From JACMLD01 sp044227095 (GTDB taxonomy: Bacteria; Bacteroidota; Bacteroidia; Chitinophagales; Chitinophagaceae): a stretch of 64,000 nt of DNA. The DNA lies in the NCBI GenBank assembly GCA_044227095.1, contig JBGAFV010000001.1, positions 1,860,001-1,924,000 of the forward strand. Reading direction: 5' to 3'. The notes below the pieces were generated by a model. That model was not told the DNA's origin and made no database searches. It was given only the letters and a program-made list of their open reading frames with translations. Position 1 is the first letter of the stretch, and the number at the start of each line of letters is the position of its first letter. Made by a program: the position numbers and the translations under genes. Shown here in pieces: positions 34,400 through 44,146 of the stretch.

Positions 34400-36892
34400 G
34401 TGTACAACATAGAACAAATACAAACTATTGTAAAAGGAAAATGGTTGCAGCAGGGTTTGCCGGCAACCATTGAACATTTATTGCTTGATAGCCGCAAGCT
34501 GTTGTTTCCCGCAACTTCACTTTTTTTTGCATTGAAAGGCCCACGCCGCAATGGCCATTCTTTTTTGCAGGAAGTATATGATAAAGGCGTAAAAAATTTT
34601 ATTGTATCTGAAGAAACAGGCATCAGTTTGCCAGATGCCAATATTATTATAGTAAAAGATGTTTTGCTTGCATTGCAGGCATTGGCTGCACATCATCGCA
34701 AACAATTTAATTATCCTGTTATTGGTATTACCGGCAGCAATGGCAAAACAATAGTAAAAGAATGGCTGAATGAATTGCTGCATGCAAAATATGCTATTGT
34801 GCGCAGCCCAAAAAGTTACAATTCGCAAATAGGTGTGCCGCTGAGTGTATGGCAAATGAACGATCAGTACAATCTAGCGTTGTTTGAAGCTGGTATTTCG
34901 CAAAGCGGAGAAATGGACAGGCTTGAAAAAATTATTCAGCCTACTATTGGTATTTTTACCAATATAGGTGAAGCGCATAGCGAAGGTTTTTTAAATACAA
35001 AGCAAAAGGTAAAAGAAAAACTGCAATTGTTTAAACACGTGCAAACGCTTATCTATTGCAGTGATTATCCGGAAATAAATGAAGGCGTTGCAAATCTTGT
35101 GCAGCAACTGCGCAATCACCCTAACGATAAACTTAACCTCTTTACCTGGAGCACCAAAACAGATGCAACACTTCGCATCTCTTCTTTAATAAAAGATGAT
35201 ACACATACCTATATAACCGCTTCTTATAAAGACAATGAGCTCTCTTTTAAAATTCCTTTTACAGATGATGCTTCTTTAGAGAATGCTATTACCTGCTATT
35301 GTACAATGTTGCACCTGGGTATAGATATTCGTTTTATACAAGAACATATACAACAGCTGGCGCCTGTGGCCATGCGGCTGGAACTAAAAAAGGGAATTAA
35401 TAATTGTTCTGTAATTAATGATAGTTATTCAGCAGATCTTAGTTCATTAAAAATAGCGCTTGATTTTTTGGCAAGACAGCAGCAGCATGCACGCAAGACA
35501 ATTATTCTTTCTGATATACCCGAAAGCGGCAAAAGCGAAAAAGAATTGTACCAGTCTGTTGCAGCTGCTTTAAAAGAAAAAAAGATAAACCGGTTTATCG
35601 GCATTGGTCCGCAACTGGTAAAGAACAAAAATATTTTTGAAGCAATAGCAGGGCTGGAAGTAAACATATACACTGGCATTGATGCTTTCCGAAAAGATTT
35701 TTACCTGCTCAAATTTCAGAGCGAAACTATATTGCTGAAAGGCGCCCGCATTTTTGAGTTTGAACAGTTGCTTCCTTTGCTGGAGCAGAAGATTCATCAA
35801 ACCCTGCTGGAAATTAACCTTAATGCGGTGCTGCACAATTTGCAGCAATACCAGCAGGTGCTTAAACCATCAACCAAAATAATGGCAATGGTTAAAGCAT
35901 TTTCTTACGGAAGCGGGAGTTATGAAGTAGCCAACCTTTTACAGTTTCATAAAGCAGATTACCTGGCCGTAGCGTATGCAGACGAGGGGATAGAATTGCG
36001 CAAAGGCGGTATTAGCCTGCCAATAATGGTAATGAACCCGGAGGATAACTCATTTGATGCGCTTATACAATTTAATCTTGAACCAGATATCTGGTCTTTT
36101 GAATTACTGGAAGCATTTGATACATATCTGCAACGAGAAGGTTTGCAGCAATATCCTGTGCATATAGAACTGGAAACGGGTATGAACAGGCTTGGCTTTA
36201 ATACTGATGATATACAACTGCTGGCAGAAAAACTTGCAGCCAGTTCCTGTAAAGTTCAATCTGTATTTACACATCTTGCAGCAAGTGAAGATCCGGCAAG
36301 CGAAGATTTTACATTGCAGCAGGCAGAAAAATATTTTAGCGCTGTAAGTATTTTGAAGCAACACATTACCTATCCTTTTATACAACACATCGCTAATACC
36401 GCTGCTATTGTGCGTTACCCGCAATTGCAACTGGATATGGTTCGTCTTGGCATCGGCCTATACGGTATTGACAGCGCAAATACACATAAGCTGGATTTAA
36501 AAGAGGTGTCAAGGCTGAAAACAACGATTGCACAAGTAAAACATTTGAAGAAAGGAGAGACCATAGGTTATGGAAGGAAAGGAGTTGCAGATGATGATAC
36601 CATTATTGCAACGGTGCGTTTAGGATACGCTGACGGTTACCCAAGAAGATTGAGTAATGGAAAAGGGAAAATGCTGGTGAATGGAAAACTGGTACCTGTT
36701 ATTGGAATAATATCTATGGATATGACCATGCTTGATATAACCAATGCCGGGCTGGTGCAGCAAGGAGATGAAGTAATTGTTTTTGGCCCTGAGTTATCTG
36801 TGCAACAAGTAGCAAAATGGGCGCAAACCATTCCCTATGAAATTATGACGGGTATTTCGCAAAGGGTAAAAAGGGTTTATTTTGAAGAATGA
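34400..36892 (+). CDS. Bifunctional UDP-MurNAc-tripeptide:D-Ala-D-Ala ligase / alanine racemase
   Basis: This 830-residue fusion joins two cell-wall enzymes. The N-terminal half (about 1-455) is MurF, which adds D-alanyl-D-alanine to UDP-MurNAc-tripeptide. It shows the ATP loop GITGSNGKT with K116, FEAGISQSGEM, FTNIGEAHSEGF and the INDSYSAD block. The C-terminal half (about 465-830) is alanine racemase, with the PLP lysine K499 in MAMVKAFSYG, the HIELETGMNRLGF block, and RLGYADGYPRRLSNG with IGIISMDMTMLDIT. A MurF-Alr fusion is typical of Bacteroidota. It starts at GTG. Coupling D-Ala supply to its use is the obvious rationale. Confidence 0.95.
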   Translation: MYNIEQIQTIVKGKWLQQGLPATIEHLLLDSRKLLFPATSLFFALKGPRRNGHSFLQEVYDKGVKNFIVSEETGISLPDANIIIVKDVLLALQALAAHHRKQFNYPVIGITGSNGKTIVKEWLNELLHAKYAIVRSPKSYNSQIGVPLSVWQMNDQYNLALFEAGISQSGEMDRLEKIIQPTIGIFTNIGEAHSEGFLNTKQKVKEKLQLFKHVQTLIYCSDYPEINEGVANLVQQLRNHPNDKLNLFTWSTKTDATLRISSLIKDDTHTYITASYKDNELSFKIPFTDDASLENAITCYCTMLHLGIDIRFIQEHIQQLAPVAMRLELKKGINNCSVINDSYSADLSSLKIALDFLARQQQHARKTIILSDIPESGKSEKELYQSVAAALKEKKINRFIGIGPQLVKNKNIFEAIAGLEVNIYTGIDAFRKDFYLLKFQSETILLKGARIFEFEQLLPLLEQKIHQTLLEINLNAVLHNLQQYQQVLKPSTKIMAMVKAFSYGSGSYEVANLLQFHKADYLAVAYADEGIELRKGGISLPIMVMNPEDNSFDALIQFNLEPDIWSFELLEAFDTYLQREGLQQYPVHIELETGMNRLGFNTDDIQLLAEKLAASSCKVQSVFTHLAASEDPASEDFTLQQAEKYFSAVSILKQHITYPFIQHIANTAAIVRYPQLQLDMVRLGIGLYGIDSANTHKLDLKEVSRLKTTIAQVKHLKKGETIGYGRKGVADDDTIIATVRLGYADGYPRRLSNGKGKMLVNGKLVPVIGIISMDMTMLDITNAGLVQQGDEVIVFGPELSVQQVAKWAQTIPYEIMTGISQRVKRVYFEE

Positions 36893-36955
36893 TTTTGCCA
36901 CTTCCATTATATACTATTGTATTTGTTAGATGACAAACTGCAACAGTAATTATTT

Positions 36956-36963
36956 TACTTTTG
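36956..36963 (+). promoter_or_regulatory. -7 promoter box (TActTTTG) at the glycosyltransferase gene
   Basis: A perfect TAnnTTTG match ends four bases before the ATG at 36968. No -33 TTG at the usual spacing is seen. Confidence 0.42.
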
Positions 36964-36967
36964 AGCC

Positions 36968-37849
36968 ATGAAAGTAACCGGTTTTAGTTTTATAAGAAAT
37001 GCGATAAAGTATCAGTACCCGGTAAGGGAATCAATATTATCTATACTGCCGGTAGTGGATGAATATATTATTGCCGTTGGTAATTCTGATGATGGAACAA
37101 GAGATATGATTGCAAATATTCCTTCGGCCAAAATAAAAATTATTGATACTATATGGGATGATAACCTGAGGACAGGCGGTTCTGTACTGGCAGAGGAAAC
37201 CAATAAAGCATTTGCTGCAATATCACCAGATACAGATTGGGCTTTTTATTTGCAAGGCGATGAATGCCTTCACGAGAAAGATTACCCCGCTATCCGCACC
37301 GCAATGGAAAAATATCTTTCAGAGAAAAAAGTAGACGGGCTATTGTTTAAATGGATTCATTTTTACGGCAAGTATGAATACATTGGTACAGGAAGAAGAT
37401 GGTACCGCAAAGAGATCCGCATTATCCGCAATAATAAAAACATTATCTCGTGGAAAGATGCACAGGGATTTCGTTTTAAAGATCATACCAAGCTAAAGGT
37501 TAAAGAAATTGATGCGCATATTTATCATTATGGCTGGGTAAAGCCGCCAAAGGTTTCTCACAAAAAAGGCCTTGTGTTTCATTCCATACACGATCCCGCA
37601 TTTAAGCCAACTGCAGAAGATGAAGAAAAAGAATTTGATTATTACCGTAACATAGACAGGCTTGATCTTTTTAAAGGAACTCACCCCGCTGTAATGCAGG
37701 AAAGGGTAAAACAGGTAGACTGGGAATTTAATTTCGATACTACCCAAAAGAATTTTAAGAACATGAAATTAAAACACCGCATCAGCCATGTAATAGAAGA
37801 TTTAACAGGTTACCGTTTTGGCGAGTATAAAAATTACATTAAAGTATAA
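36968..37849 (+). CDS. Glycosyltransferase, family 2-like
   Basis: A 293-residue soluble protein whose N terminus (KVTGFSFIRNAIKYQYPV, then ILPVVDEYIIAVGNSDDGTRD) matches the nucleotide-sugar-binding half of GT-A fold family 2 enzymes. The YLQGDECLHEKD block near residue 95 supplies an acidic D/E pair where the family DXD motif sits. No membrane helix is seen. The sugar donor and acceptor are unknown. The gene is 39 bases upstream of an acyltransferase, suggesting a shared role in surface glycan or lipid decoration. Confidence 0.82.
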   Translation: MKVTGFSFIRNAIKYQYPVRESILSILPVVDEYIIAVGNSDDGTRDMIANIPSAKIKIIDTIWDDNLRTGGSVLAEETNKAFAAISPDTDWAFYLQGDECLHEKDYPAIRTAMEKYLSEKKVDGLLFKWIHFYGKYEYIGTGRRWYRKEIRIIRNNKNIISWKDAQGFRFKDHTKLKVKEIDAHIYHYGWVKPPKVSHKKGLVFHSIHDPAFKPTAEDEEKEFDYYRNIDRLDLFKGTHPAVMQERVKQVDWEFNFDTTQKNFKNMKLKHRISHVIEDLTGYRFGEYKNYIKV

Positions 37850-37888
37850 GCAACGGCTTTTGCATTTAACGGTGCTATATGTTTAGTT

Positions 37889-39007
37889 ATGAGCAATACT
37901 AATGGCAGGATAAATACTATTCAACTGCTGCGGGCTGTTGCTGTTATGCTGGTAGTGTATTGCCATGTTTTAGATGGAAGCTGGATCAATTCTTTTCAGA
38001 AGCATTTTTTTTACCTGGAAAATTTTGGCGCCGTTGGTGTAGATATATTTTTTGTCATCAGCGGTTTTATCATCACTGTTATTTCTTCTGTTTATGCAAA
38101 AGAAAAAGAAGGATTTTATTTTTTTATAAGAAGGATAGTGCGTGTGGTGCCGTTGTACTGGTTGTGTTCATTTATAATTGTGGTGCTGGATTATTTGAAG
38201 ACTAACCGCCTCCATAGCCCGTATTCAATTCTTAAAACAATTTTATTTATTCCTTTTCCGGCAGACAAAACCTCATTTATAGCGCCAATAATATTCCAGG
38301 GATGGACCCTCTCTTTCGAACTTATTTTCTATGTAATTATTTCAATAGCAATAGCGGTTACAAATAAAAAATATTTGCTGGTAACAGCTATGTTTTTTTT
38401 ATTTTTTATTGCTCTTGATTTTTTAACGGGCTATCAAAATGTGTATTTAAATTTCTTAGGTAATGGAATTGTGCTGGAGTTTTTGTTAGGGGTAATAATC
38501 GGAATAATTTTTTTATCCGGTTTCTTTATCAGCAAAAACATGGCAAATATTATTTTCATTACCGGTATAGGATGCTTACTGGCATCAATATTTACTGGTT
38601 TTGGAAATATCAGCGAGGCATGGTTTGTATTAAATGGTACTTTATCGCTGCCCAGGGCTTTAGTGTGGGGTTTACCAGCGGCATTATTAGTTGGCGGATT
38701 GGTTATGAAAGAAAAAGCCGGGCCGGTAAATATTCATGTATTTTGGATAACAATAGGCAATGCATCTTATTCCATTTATTTAACCCATACTTTTTTTCTT
38801 CGGTCGCTTTATCTTCGGTTTCGTGCATGGCACATTAATAAATACATTCATGATGATATACTCATTATTATAACAATGGCAATTGTTATAGCATTAGGAT
38901 GGCTTTTTTACAAATTGGTGGAAGTGCCATTGTTGCGTATGCTGGGTGGTTTTGTAAACCGGAAAATGAGCCGCAGGCTAACAGTAAAAATGCCGCAGCA
39001 AATTTAA
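37889..39007 (+). CDS. Acyltransferase family 3 (OafA/YrhL-like) membrane protein
   Basis: This 372-residue protein has about ten membrane helices. The N-terminal signature RINTIQLLRAVAVMLVVYCH contains the conserved arginine and histidine of membrane-bound acyltransferases, and GVDIFFVISGFIIT follows near residue 50. RIVRVVPLYWL near residue 87 is also typical. Members O-acetylate or acylate polysaccharides and lipids. The upstream glycosyltransferase supports a surface-carbohydrate role. The end overlaps the region upstream of lspA by frame but not by coding. Confidence 0.9.
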   Translation: MSNTNGRINTIQLLRAVAVMLVVYCHVLDGSWINSFQKHFFYLENFGAVGVDIFFVISGFIITVISSVYAKEKEGFYFFIRRIVRVVPLYWLCSFIIVVLDYLKTNRLHSPYSILKTILFIPFPADKTSFIAPIIFQGWTLSFELIFYVIISIAIAVTNKKYLLVTAMFFLFFIALDFLTGYQNVYLNFLGNGIVLEFLLGVIIGIIFLSGFFISKNMANIIFITGIGCLLASIFTGFGNISEAWFVLNGTLSLPRALVWGLPAALLVGGLVMKEKAGPVNIHVFWITIGNASYSIYLTHTFFLRSLYLRFRAWHINKYIHDDILIIITMAIVIALGWLFYKLVEVPLLRMLGGFVNRKMSRRLTVKMPQQI

Positions 39008-39051
39008 CAGGCAGTTACCCGCTGCAAACTTTACGCTGCCTGCGAAACCAT

Positions 39052-39059
39052 TATATTTG
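39052..39059 (+). promoter_or_regulatory. -7 promoter box (TAtaTTTG) at lspA
   Basis: A perfect TAnnTTTG match 19 bases before the GTG start of lspA. It supports the internal GTG rather than a start upstream within the acyltransferase gene. Confidence 0.48.
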
Positions 39060-39078
39060 CCACTTAAAAAAATTACCG

Positions 39079-39792
39079 GTGAAGGGAAGAAATATAGTAT
39101 TGCTGATTCTGCTTATTCTTATCATAGATCAAATGATCAAGTTCTGGGTTAAAATGCATATGCCCCTTAGCGACGATTGGGATCAATATCACGCAATGCT
39201 TACCCCTTATGACAGGGGGCTGAGGCCCTTAGGCGGAAGCTGGTTCCAGATTTATTTTGTAGAAAATTCCGGTATGGCCTGGGGTTGGGAAATTGGCGGA
39301 AGCTGGGGCAAGATGGCCCTTACACTCTTCAGGCTGATTGCAGTAATTGGCGGCGTTTTTATTTTGCGCAGTTTTATTCAAAAAAAATACCACCGCGGTT
39401 TTATAATCTGTGCTGCATTAATTTTTGCCGGGGCACTCGGCAACCTTATAGACAGTATGTTTTACGGAATTATTTTTGATGAAAGCACCCGCTATCATGT
39501 AGCCAGCCTGTTTCCACCAAAAGGTTATGCTGGCTTTCTTCATGGCAAGGTGGTAGACATGTTGTATTTCCCCATAATAAAAGATAGACTCATTCCTTCC
39601 TGGGTGCCATTTATGGGAGGCGAGCGGTTTACTTTTTTCAGCCCGGTTTTTAATGTTGCTGATGCTTCCATATCTACTGGTGTAATTGCCATCCTGGTTT
39701 TTCAGAAGCGTTTTTTTAAAAAAGAAGACGATAATCAAAACGCTGCTATTGAAACCAATACACCTGTTAATGATAATGTTCAGATCTTGTAA
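39079..39792 (+). CDS. lspA: Lipoprotein signal peptidase (LspA-like)
   Basis: LspA cleaves the signal peptide of lipidated prolipoproteins in the inner membrane. With the GTG at 39079 the protein has 237 residues. Longer in-frame starts reach back to 38899 inside the acyltransferase gene and add a stretch with no membrane-helix pattern. Visible family marks are the first helix IVLLILLILIIDQMIKFWVK, FVENSGMAWGW, the aspartate block AGALGNLIDSMFYG and FNVADASISTGV, which supply the two catalytic aspartates. It is longer than the proteobacterial enzyme because of loops around FDESTRYHVASLFPPKGYAG, common in Bacteroidota. Confidence 0.92.
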   Translation: MKGRNIVLLILLILIIDQMIKFWVKMHMPLSDDWDQYHAMLTPYDRGLRPLGGSWFQIYFVENSGMAWGWEIGGSWGKMALTLFRLIAVIGGVFILRSFIQKKYHRGFIICAALIFAGALGNLIDSMFYGIIFDESTRYHVASLFPPKGYAGFLHGKVVDMLYFPIIKDRLIPSWVPFMGGERFTFFSPVFNVADASISTGVIAILVFQKRFFKKEDDNQNAAIETNTPVNDNVQIL

Positions 39793-39934
39793 AACAATTG
39801 TAATTTCAATTCAATAATTTGCCAACCTTTCTTACGGTTGCTTCGTATAAAAACCACAAGGGCTTTAACCCGGTTGATCCCTCCCTCCAATGTATTCTTT
39901 GCAGAACCTTACCTTAAATGATAAACAAATAACA

Positions 39935-41338
39935 ATGAAGCATTTAAAGCGTTTATTAGTCCTTTTTTCTATTAGTGTTGCTGTTTTTTCCTGTCAGAAG
40001 GAGTATAGTGTAGAAAAGCCAACCGGCGGTACCAGCACAACTCAATGGGAGTTTAAAGAAGGAGGTGTTCAGTTTAAAGGCCCGATAGATACAGCTGCTA
40101 TTGATACATTCAGCACACTTAAGGTGTTAACCATAAACGGACATTCAGACGACGGTACTTCTCAGCTTGTATTGCAGATCTATGGCCAGGATCTTAAAGT
40201 AGGTGCTTATAAAGTGCCTTACAGTGCTCTTGTTTATTCAAAAAATGGCACCCCTATATATGCCACAGACCAGACAGCTACAGATTCTTTTACCATTTAC
40301 CTTACAAAAATTGATACAACAGGCGTAACAGGAACTTTTAATGGAAAGGTGCTTGCCGGTACAACACCAAAAAATGTAGTGGATGGTAAGTTTGCCGCAT
40401 CGTTTAAATCTTCTGTTGTTACACCACCGGCATCTGCAGATAGCGGTAATGTAGTAATATGGAGCAAAGCTGGTTGCGGTGGCGGTACAAGCACAACCCC
40501 AATTACTGTAGTTGTAAATGGTAAAAGCGGGCAAATCACCACATTCACTTCAACAGAACCTACAACCTGCGATCCTGCAGGAAGCCTTCATTATAAATTG
40601 CCCGTTGGTAGTTACCCATGGGTAGCAAAATGTGGAACTGATTCTGTAACGGGAATAATTACAATTACAAAAGGCGGTTGTACAAAAACACAGGTTGATT
40701 TTACCAAGCCGGTAACGGGAGATTATTTTCCATTGACAAAAAATTCTAACTGGACTTACTTATATCAGAATGGGTCTGCTGGTGATACAGCTTATACATT
40801 TAATCCGGGTGGTACAACAACCTTGCTTGGCAATGTTTATGTGTTACAGACAAACGACTATGGCCCTACTTACGGTAAAGACAGTGTATATAATAGAAAA
40901 TCTGGCAATACATATTATCAGTATGTGGCTGCTACATCAATTTCAGATACAACAAACGGTGTTATAACTAAAATTCAAGTGCCCGCATATGAATTTAGAT
41001 TCCTGGTAGATAATTTAGCTGCTGGTTCAACTTTTTCTGATGCCGTAACAGGTTCTGTTACTTCTGGAACCAACACCATTCCGGTAGTTTTTAATTTTAA
41101 AAGTACAATAACCGAAGTGGGGGCAAGTGTAACAGTAGGAGGAACATCTTATACCAATGTTATTAAGGTAAAAACCCTGACTTCTGAAACAATAGCTGGA
41201 GTAACAACTCCGAGGGAGACGACAGAATATTGGTATGCGCTTAATATTGGCGCTATAAGATTTCTTGATTATTATACTGACCCAACATTTACCACACCTG
41301 ATGATGTATGGAACCTGACCAGGTATAAAGTTTTTTAA
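39935..41338 (+). CDS. Predicted surface lipoprotein, unknown function
   Basis: The ATG at 39935 gives a 467-residue lipoprotein with lipobox VFSC (Cys 20). An ATG 45 bases upstream adds a polar extension and is not preferred. After the cysteine, QKEYSVEK resembles the acidic export signals that send Bacteroidota lipoproteins to the cell surface, but that is inference. The body is Thr/Ser/Gly-rich and beta-stranded; no catalytic motif is seen. A cysteine pair around SKAGCGGG and CDPAG lies near residues 170-210. No named family is recognised. A strong terminator follows. Confidence 0.72.
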   Translation: MKHLKRLLVLFSISVAVFSCQKEYSVEKPTGGTSTTQWEFKEGGVQFKGPIDTAAIDTFSTLKVLTINGHSDDGTSQLVLQIYGQDLKVGAYKVPYSALVYSKNGTPIYATDQTATDSFTIYLTKIDTTGVTGTFNGKVLAGTTPKNVVDGKFAASFKSSVVTPPASADSGNVVIWSKAGCGGGTSTTPITVVVNGKSGQITTFTSTEPTTCDPAGSLHYKLPVGSYPWVAKCGTDSVTGIITITKGGCTKTQVDFTKPVTGDYFPLTKNSNWTYLYQNGSAGDTAYTFNPGGTTTLLGNVYVLQTNDYGPTYGKDSVYNRKSGNTYYQYVAATSISDTTNGVITKIQVPAYEFRFLVDNLAAGSTFSDAVTGSVTSGTNTIPVVFNFKSTITEVGASVTVGGTSYTNVIKVKTLTSETIAGVTTPRETTEYWYALNIGAIRFLDYYTDPTFTTPDDVWNLTRYKVF

Positions 41339-41368
41339 AAGCACCTTTTTTAAAATACTAATTAAATC

Positions 41369-41398
41369 TCCCCTGTTTTTACGCAGGGGATTTTTTTT
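41369..41398 (+). terminator. Rho-independent terminator after the lipoprotein gene
   Basis: 7-bp stem TCCCCTG / CAGGGGA with an 8-base loop and eight T residues, 30 bases after the stop. Confidence 0.9.
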
Positions 41399-41429
41399 GA
41401 GTGAAAGTGTTGATTGAAAACTACATCAT

Positions 41430-41466
41430 CTTTAAAACAATAAACCCCGCCTGAAGAAGCGGGGTC
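41430..41466 (-). terminator. Terminator downstream of the paralog array
   Basis: Perfect 7-bp stem ACCCCGC / GCGGGGT (41444-41450, 41459-41465). On the minus strand it is followed by TTTATTGTTTTAAAG. It lies about 140 bases beyond the stop of the first paralog, implying a long 3' untranslated tail. Confidence 0.7.
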
Positions 41467-41607
41467 TGTACAACGTAAGCTTGAAAAATATATCATTAAA
41501 GCTGAAGCCAACTGCGAAGCTGATACAACAGCTATTGATTACTTAACAAATTACGGGTACTAATCAACAACTCATGGTCTTTACCATTGACATGAGAGTA
41601 AGCAAGC

Positions 41608-43884
41608 TTAATGTTTTATTTTAATAACCCGTTTATTGATAACCTGGTTGTTTACCTGTATGCGCAGGAAATAAGTTCCGGTACTCAATGTGCCGAGGTC
41701 TGTTAATATTATTTTGTTTGAACCTTTATAAAAAGATTGCTTTTGTTGTTTTATCATTCTTCCAAATCCATCAAACAATAAAATGCTTGCATCTGCATCT
41801 TGCGGCGAAATTGCTTCAAATGAAATATAACTGTCAAAAGGATTTGCAAGCGATTTTATTTCAAAACTAATATTGCCCATGTATATGGGAACAACCTGGC
41901 TGTACGTAAAGCCGTTGCTGTTTACCAGTTTAATACGGTAATAAGTTATGTTTGTGGTTAACGCTTCATTGTCTGTAAATGAATAAGCCTGTTGGTCTGC
42001 GCCTGTATTATTCGCATTTACGCTTGCTATTTTCTGGAAGCTTGTTGCGTCTGTACTTTTTTCAATTTCAAAATAAAGTCCATCGGTTTCATTGCTTGTT
42101 ATCCAGTTAAGGTTTGCAAAAGAATTTACTTCTTTTCCTTTTATGGAAACCAATTGTGGCGCTGGTAAAAATGCACAGGTAGTTGTAAGTACTGTAATGG
42201 TTGTATTGGCAGTAAATGAACAGCCTGCATCATTTAGATTAAGTGGTGTAGATGCTACTTTAATACGAAACATGGTATTGTTCATGGCTACACCAGCAAG
42301 AAAAGAAGGGTAGGTGGCTGTGTATTGCCATTGGCCTGCCACCAGTGTTGGCGTACCGGTGCCAGATATACCGGTGCTTGTCCAGGTTACACCATTGTCT
42401 GTACTCTTCTCATATTGCCAGTATGTGTAGTTAGAAAAATAACAACTGATATTGGTATAGATGTCTACCTGGTTGCCTGCGCATACCGTTATATTGGGCG
42501 AAGGATTAAGATTAAGATTTGGTGTACAGGTTGCAAGTGTTATATCGTCAATTGCCCAGTCGTTACCACCACCACCGGGTGCATTGTTTCTTACCATAGC
42601 AGTAAGAGATGTTTGCAACGGGCCGGTTAAATACGTAAAACCTTTTTTAATCCATTGCCCATTGTATGCCACATCACCAGTAGTATAATAGTCAATACCA
42701 TTTATAGCGAGTGTTAGATTTGGTTTTACACCCGATGAATCGCCCAACGCTGTAGCAATATAACCTGCGCCGCCAGTAGCGCCTTTGCCATTAGAATCGC
42801 AACCACATTTAGAACATATATTTCTTATCCAAAGTGAGAACTCGTAATAAGTATTAGGACAAAGGCCTGTTATGGTTTGATTGAAAGCAGAGTCTATCCG
42901 GTAACTGGCGTTAATTACAAGCATGTAACCGGCATTGTTATTATTTACTGTGTCTGCAGCGGGATTACCTAATATAGGGCTAACAGCACCAGTATGGTCG
43001 CCAATAATATCCCATAAACCAAACACACGGTGAGAGGTAGCCGAAGGATCTGGTTTTGGCCATGTATTTGAAGTACTATACCCTGCCCCGGCCGTACTTG
43101 TATTATTTGAAATGCCATAGTAATAGTCGTTAGGGCTGTTGGCACCAAAGTTTGCATAAGTATAACTGGGAGGTACATTTGCAGAAGTGCCGCGGTTTTT
43201 TAATTTGCCCGAACCGAAGGTTCCATTAAATTCAGTACCCAGCGCATTTGCGCCAACGGAATTAGAACATAAACCATAGTTGGTAAAAATAGCCACCTTA
43301 TCTGCAGGAAAAGTATTTGTTGTTACAGCGGCTGCTCCATTTTTATAAGTTACACTTCCTCCGCCAATATTTATCTGGCTGCCCAGTGCAGCAGTAACCT
43401 GAATTTTATAAGAAGCTACCATAATACAGGTACTTCCAAAGAATGAAGGTTTGTCTGAATTTTTTATTTGCCCCCTGCGAAAAGGAGTTGCCTGTTTGCC
43501 TGCACTTGGGTTAAAACCAAGGTTAATAGTAATGGCAGAGCCTGCAATCCATCCGCAATCATCGCCCGCAGCATCTGTAAATGATTTGTATATTTTTCCT
43601 TCGTTGGTTACAACAGCAAGACTGCCTGCTATGTATGAAGTGCCAGCCGGAATGTTATCAAAAAAAGCACAGCTATCCAGTGTTCCGGATTTTACAACAA
43701 AAGTGGCTTTAATCTGAAGAATATCCCCGGGTTCCATTGTGCCGCCCGTGGTTCCTTTGGTGAGGTTAATATAGCTTTTGCCGTAGTCTACAGTTTGCGC
43801 TTTTGCCGGAGCAGCAACGCTTAATATAATAATAGAAACAACAAACAGCCTGTACAATAGTACATTGGGTAGAGGTAGTTTCAT
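41608..43884 (-). CDS. Large T9SS cargo protein, paralog A
   Basis: A 758-residue secreted protein. It has a signal peptide (about 1-29), then a DUF11-like beta domain beginning VDYGKSYINLTKGTTGGT with NIPAGTSYIAGS. A jelly-roll-like domain follows, with the motif NICSKCGCDS and ending NNAPGGGGNDWAIDDITLATC. Then come an immunoglobulin-like region (about 455-580), a fibronectin-like module (LNWITSNETDGLYFEIEKST) and a C-terminal T9SS type A sorting domain ending INKRVIKIKH. It shares this order with the two genes upstream. The role is unknown; a cell-surface or secreted adhesin-like or glycan-binding function is inferred. The leader just before the ATG is shared with paralog C. Confidence 0.88.
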   Translation of the reverse strand: MKLPLPNVLLYRLFVVSIIILSVAAPAKAQTVDYGKSYINLTKGTTGGTMEPGDILQIKATFVVKSGTLDSCAFFDNIPAGTSYIAGSLAVVTNEGKIYKSFTDAAGDDCGWIAGSAITINLGFNPSAGKQATPFRRGQIKNSDKPSFFGSTCIMVASYKIQVTAALGSQINIGGGSVTYKNGAAAVTTNTFPADKVAIFTNYGLCSNSVGANALGTEFNGTFGSGKLKNRGTSANVPPSYTYANFGANSPNDYYYGISNNTSTAGAGYSTSNTWPKPDPSATSHRVFGLWDIIGDHTGAVSPILGNPAADTVNNNNAGYMLVINASYRIDSAFNQTITGLCPNTYYEFSLWIRNICSKCGCDSNGKGATGGAGYIATALGDSSGVKPNLTLAINGIDYYTTGDVAYNGQWIKKGFTYLTGPLQTSLTAMVRNNAPGGGGNDWAIDDITLATCTPNLNLNPSPNITVCAGNQVDIYTNISCYFSNYTYWQYEKSTDNGVTWTSTGISGTGTPTLVAGQWQYTATYPSFLAGVAMNNTMFRIKVASTPLNLNDAGCSFTANTTITVLTTTCAFLPAPQLVSIKGKEVNSFANLNWITSNETDGLYFEIEKSTDATSFQKIASVNANNTGADQQAYSFTDNEALTTNITYYRIKLVNSNGFTYSQVVPIYMGNISFEIKSLANPFDSYISFEAISPQDADASILLFDGFGRMIKQQKQSFYKGSNKIILTDLGTLSTGTYFLRIQVNNQVINKRVIKIKH

Positions 43885-44146
43885 AGATACTGATTTCTAA
43901 TTTCAGGTCACGGCTACCTGATCTTCACTTCAGCCAAATGTAGGCAAATCAGTACTTAGTTACAATCGTACTACTACTACGTGATTATGTGGTTTCGGGC
44001 AGTATTTTCTGTTTTTACACATCGTTGGTAATCAGAAAATAAATTAAATGTTGCACCCCTGAACGGAGAAAAATATTATGTATAGAATTAATTTAGGCTG
44101 ATTTTGCTTAAGACAATTGTATTCAGCAGTAAAAAATCAATTTGTT
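43885..44146. other. Gap between paralogs A and B
   Basis: No gene is seen. The minus-strand leader next to the paralog A start holds AATCAGTATCT, identical to that of paralog C. The rest is AT-rich and probably carries a promoter, but no clear TAnnTTTG box was found. Confidence 0.4.

Noticed and set aside
38899..39078. Longer lspA starting inside the acyltransferase gene
   Set aside because: The extra 60 residues overlap another gene and lack the first LspA helix pattern; the -7 box at 39052 supports the GTG at 39079.
42969..43178. Small frames in other phases inside the paralog array
   Set aside because: They arise from the low-complexity Thr/Ser/Asn/Gly coding and have no independent support.
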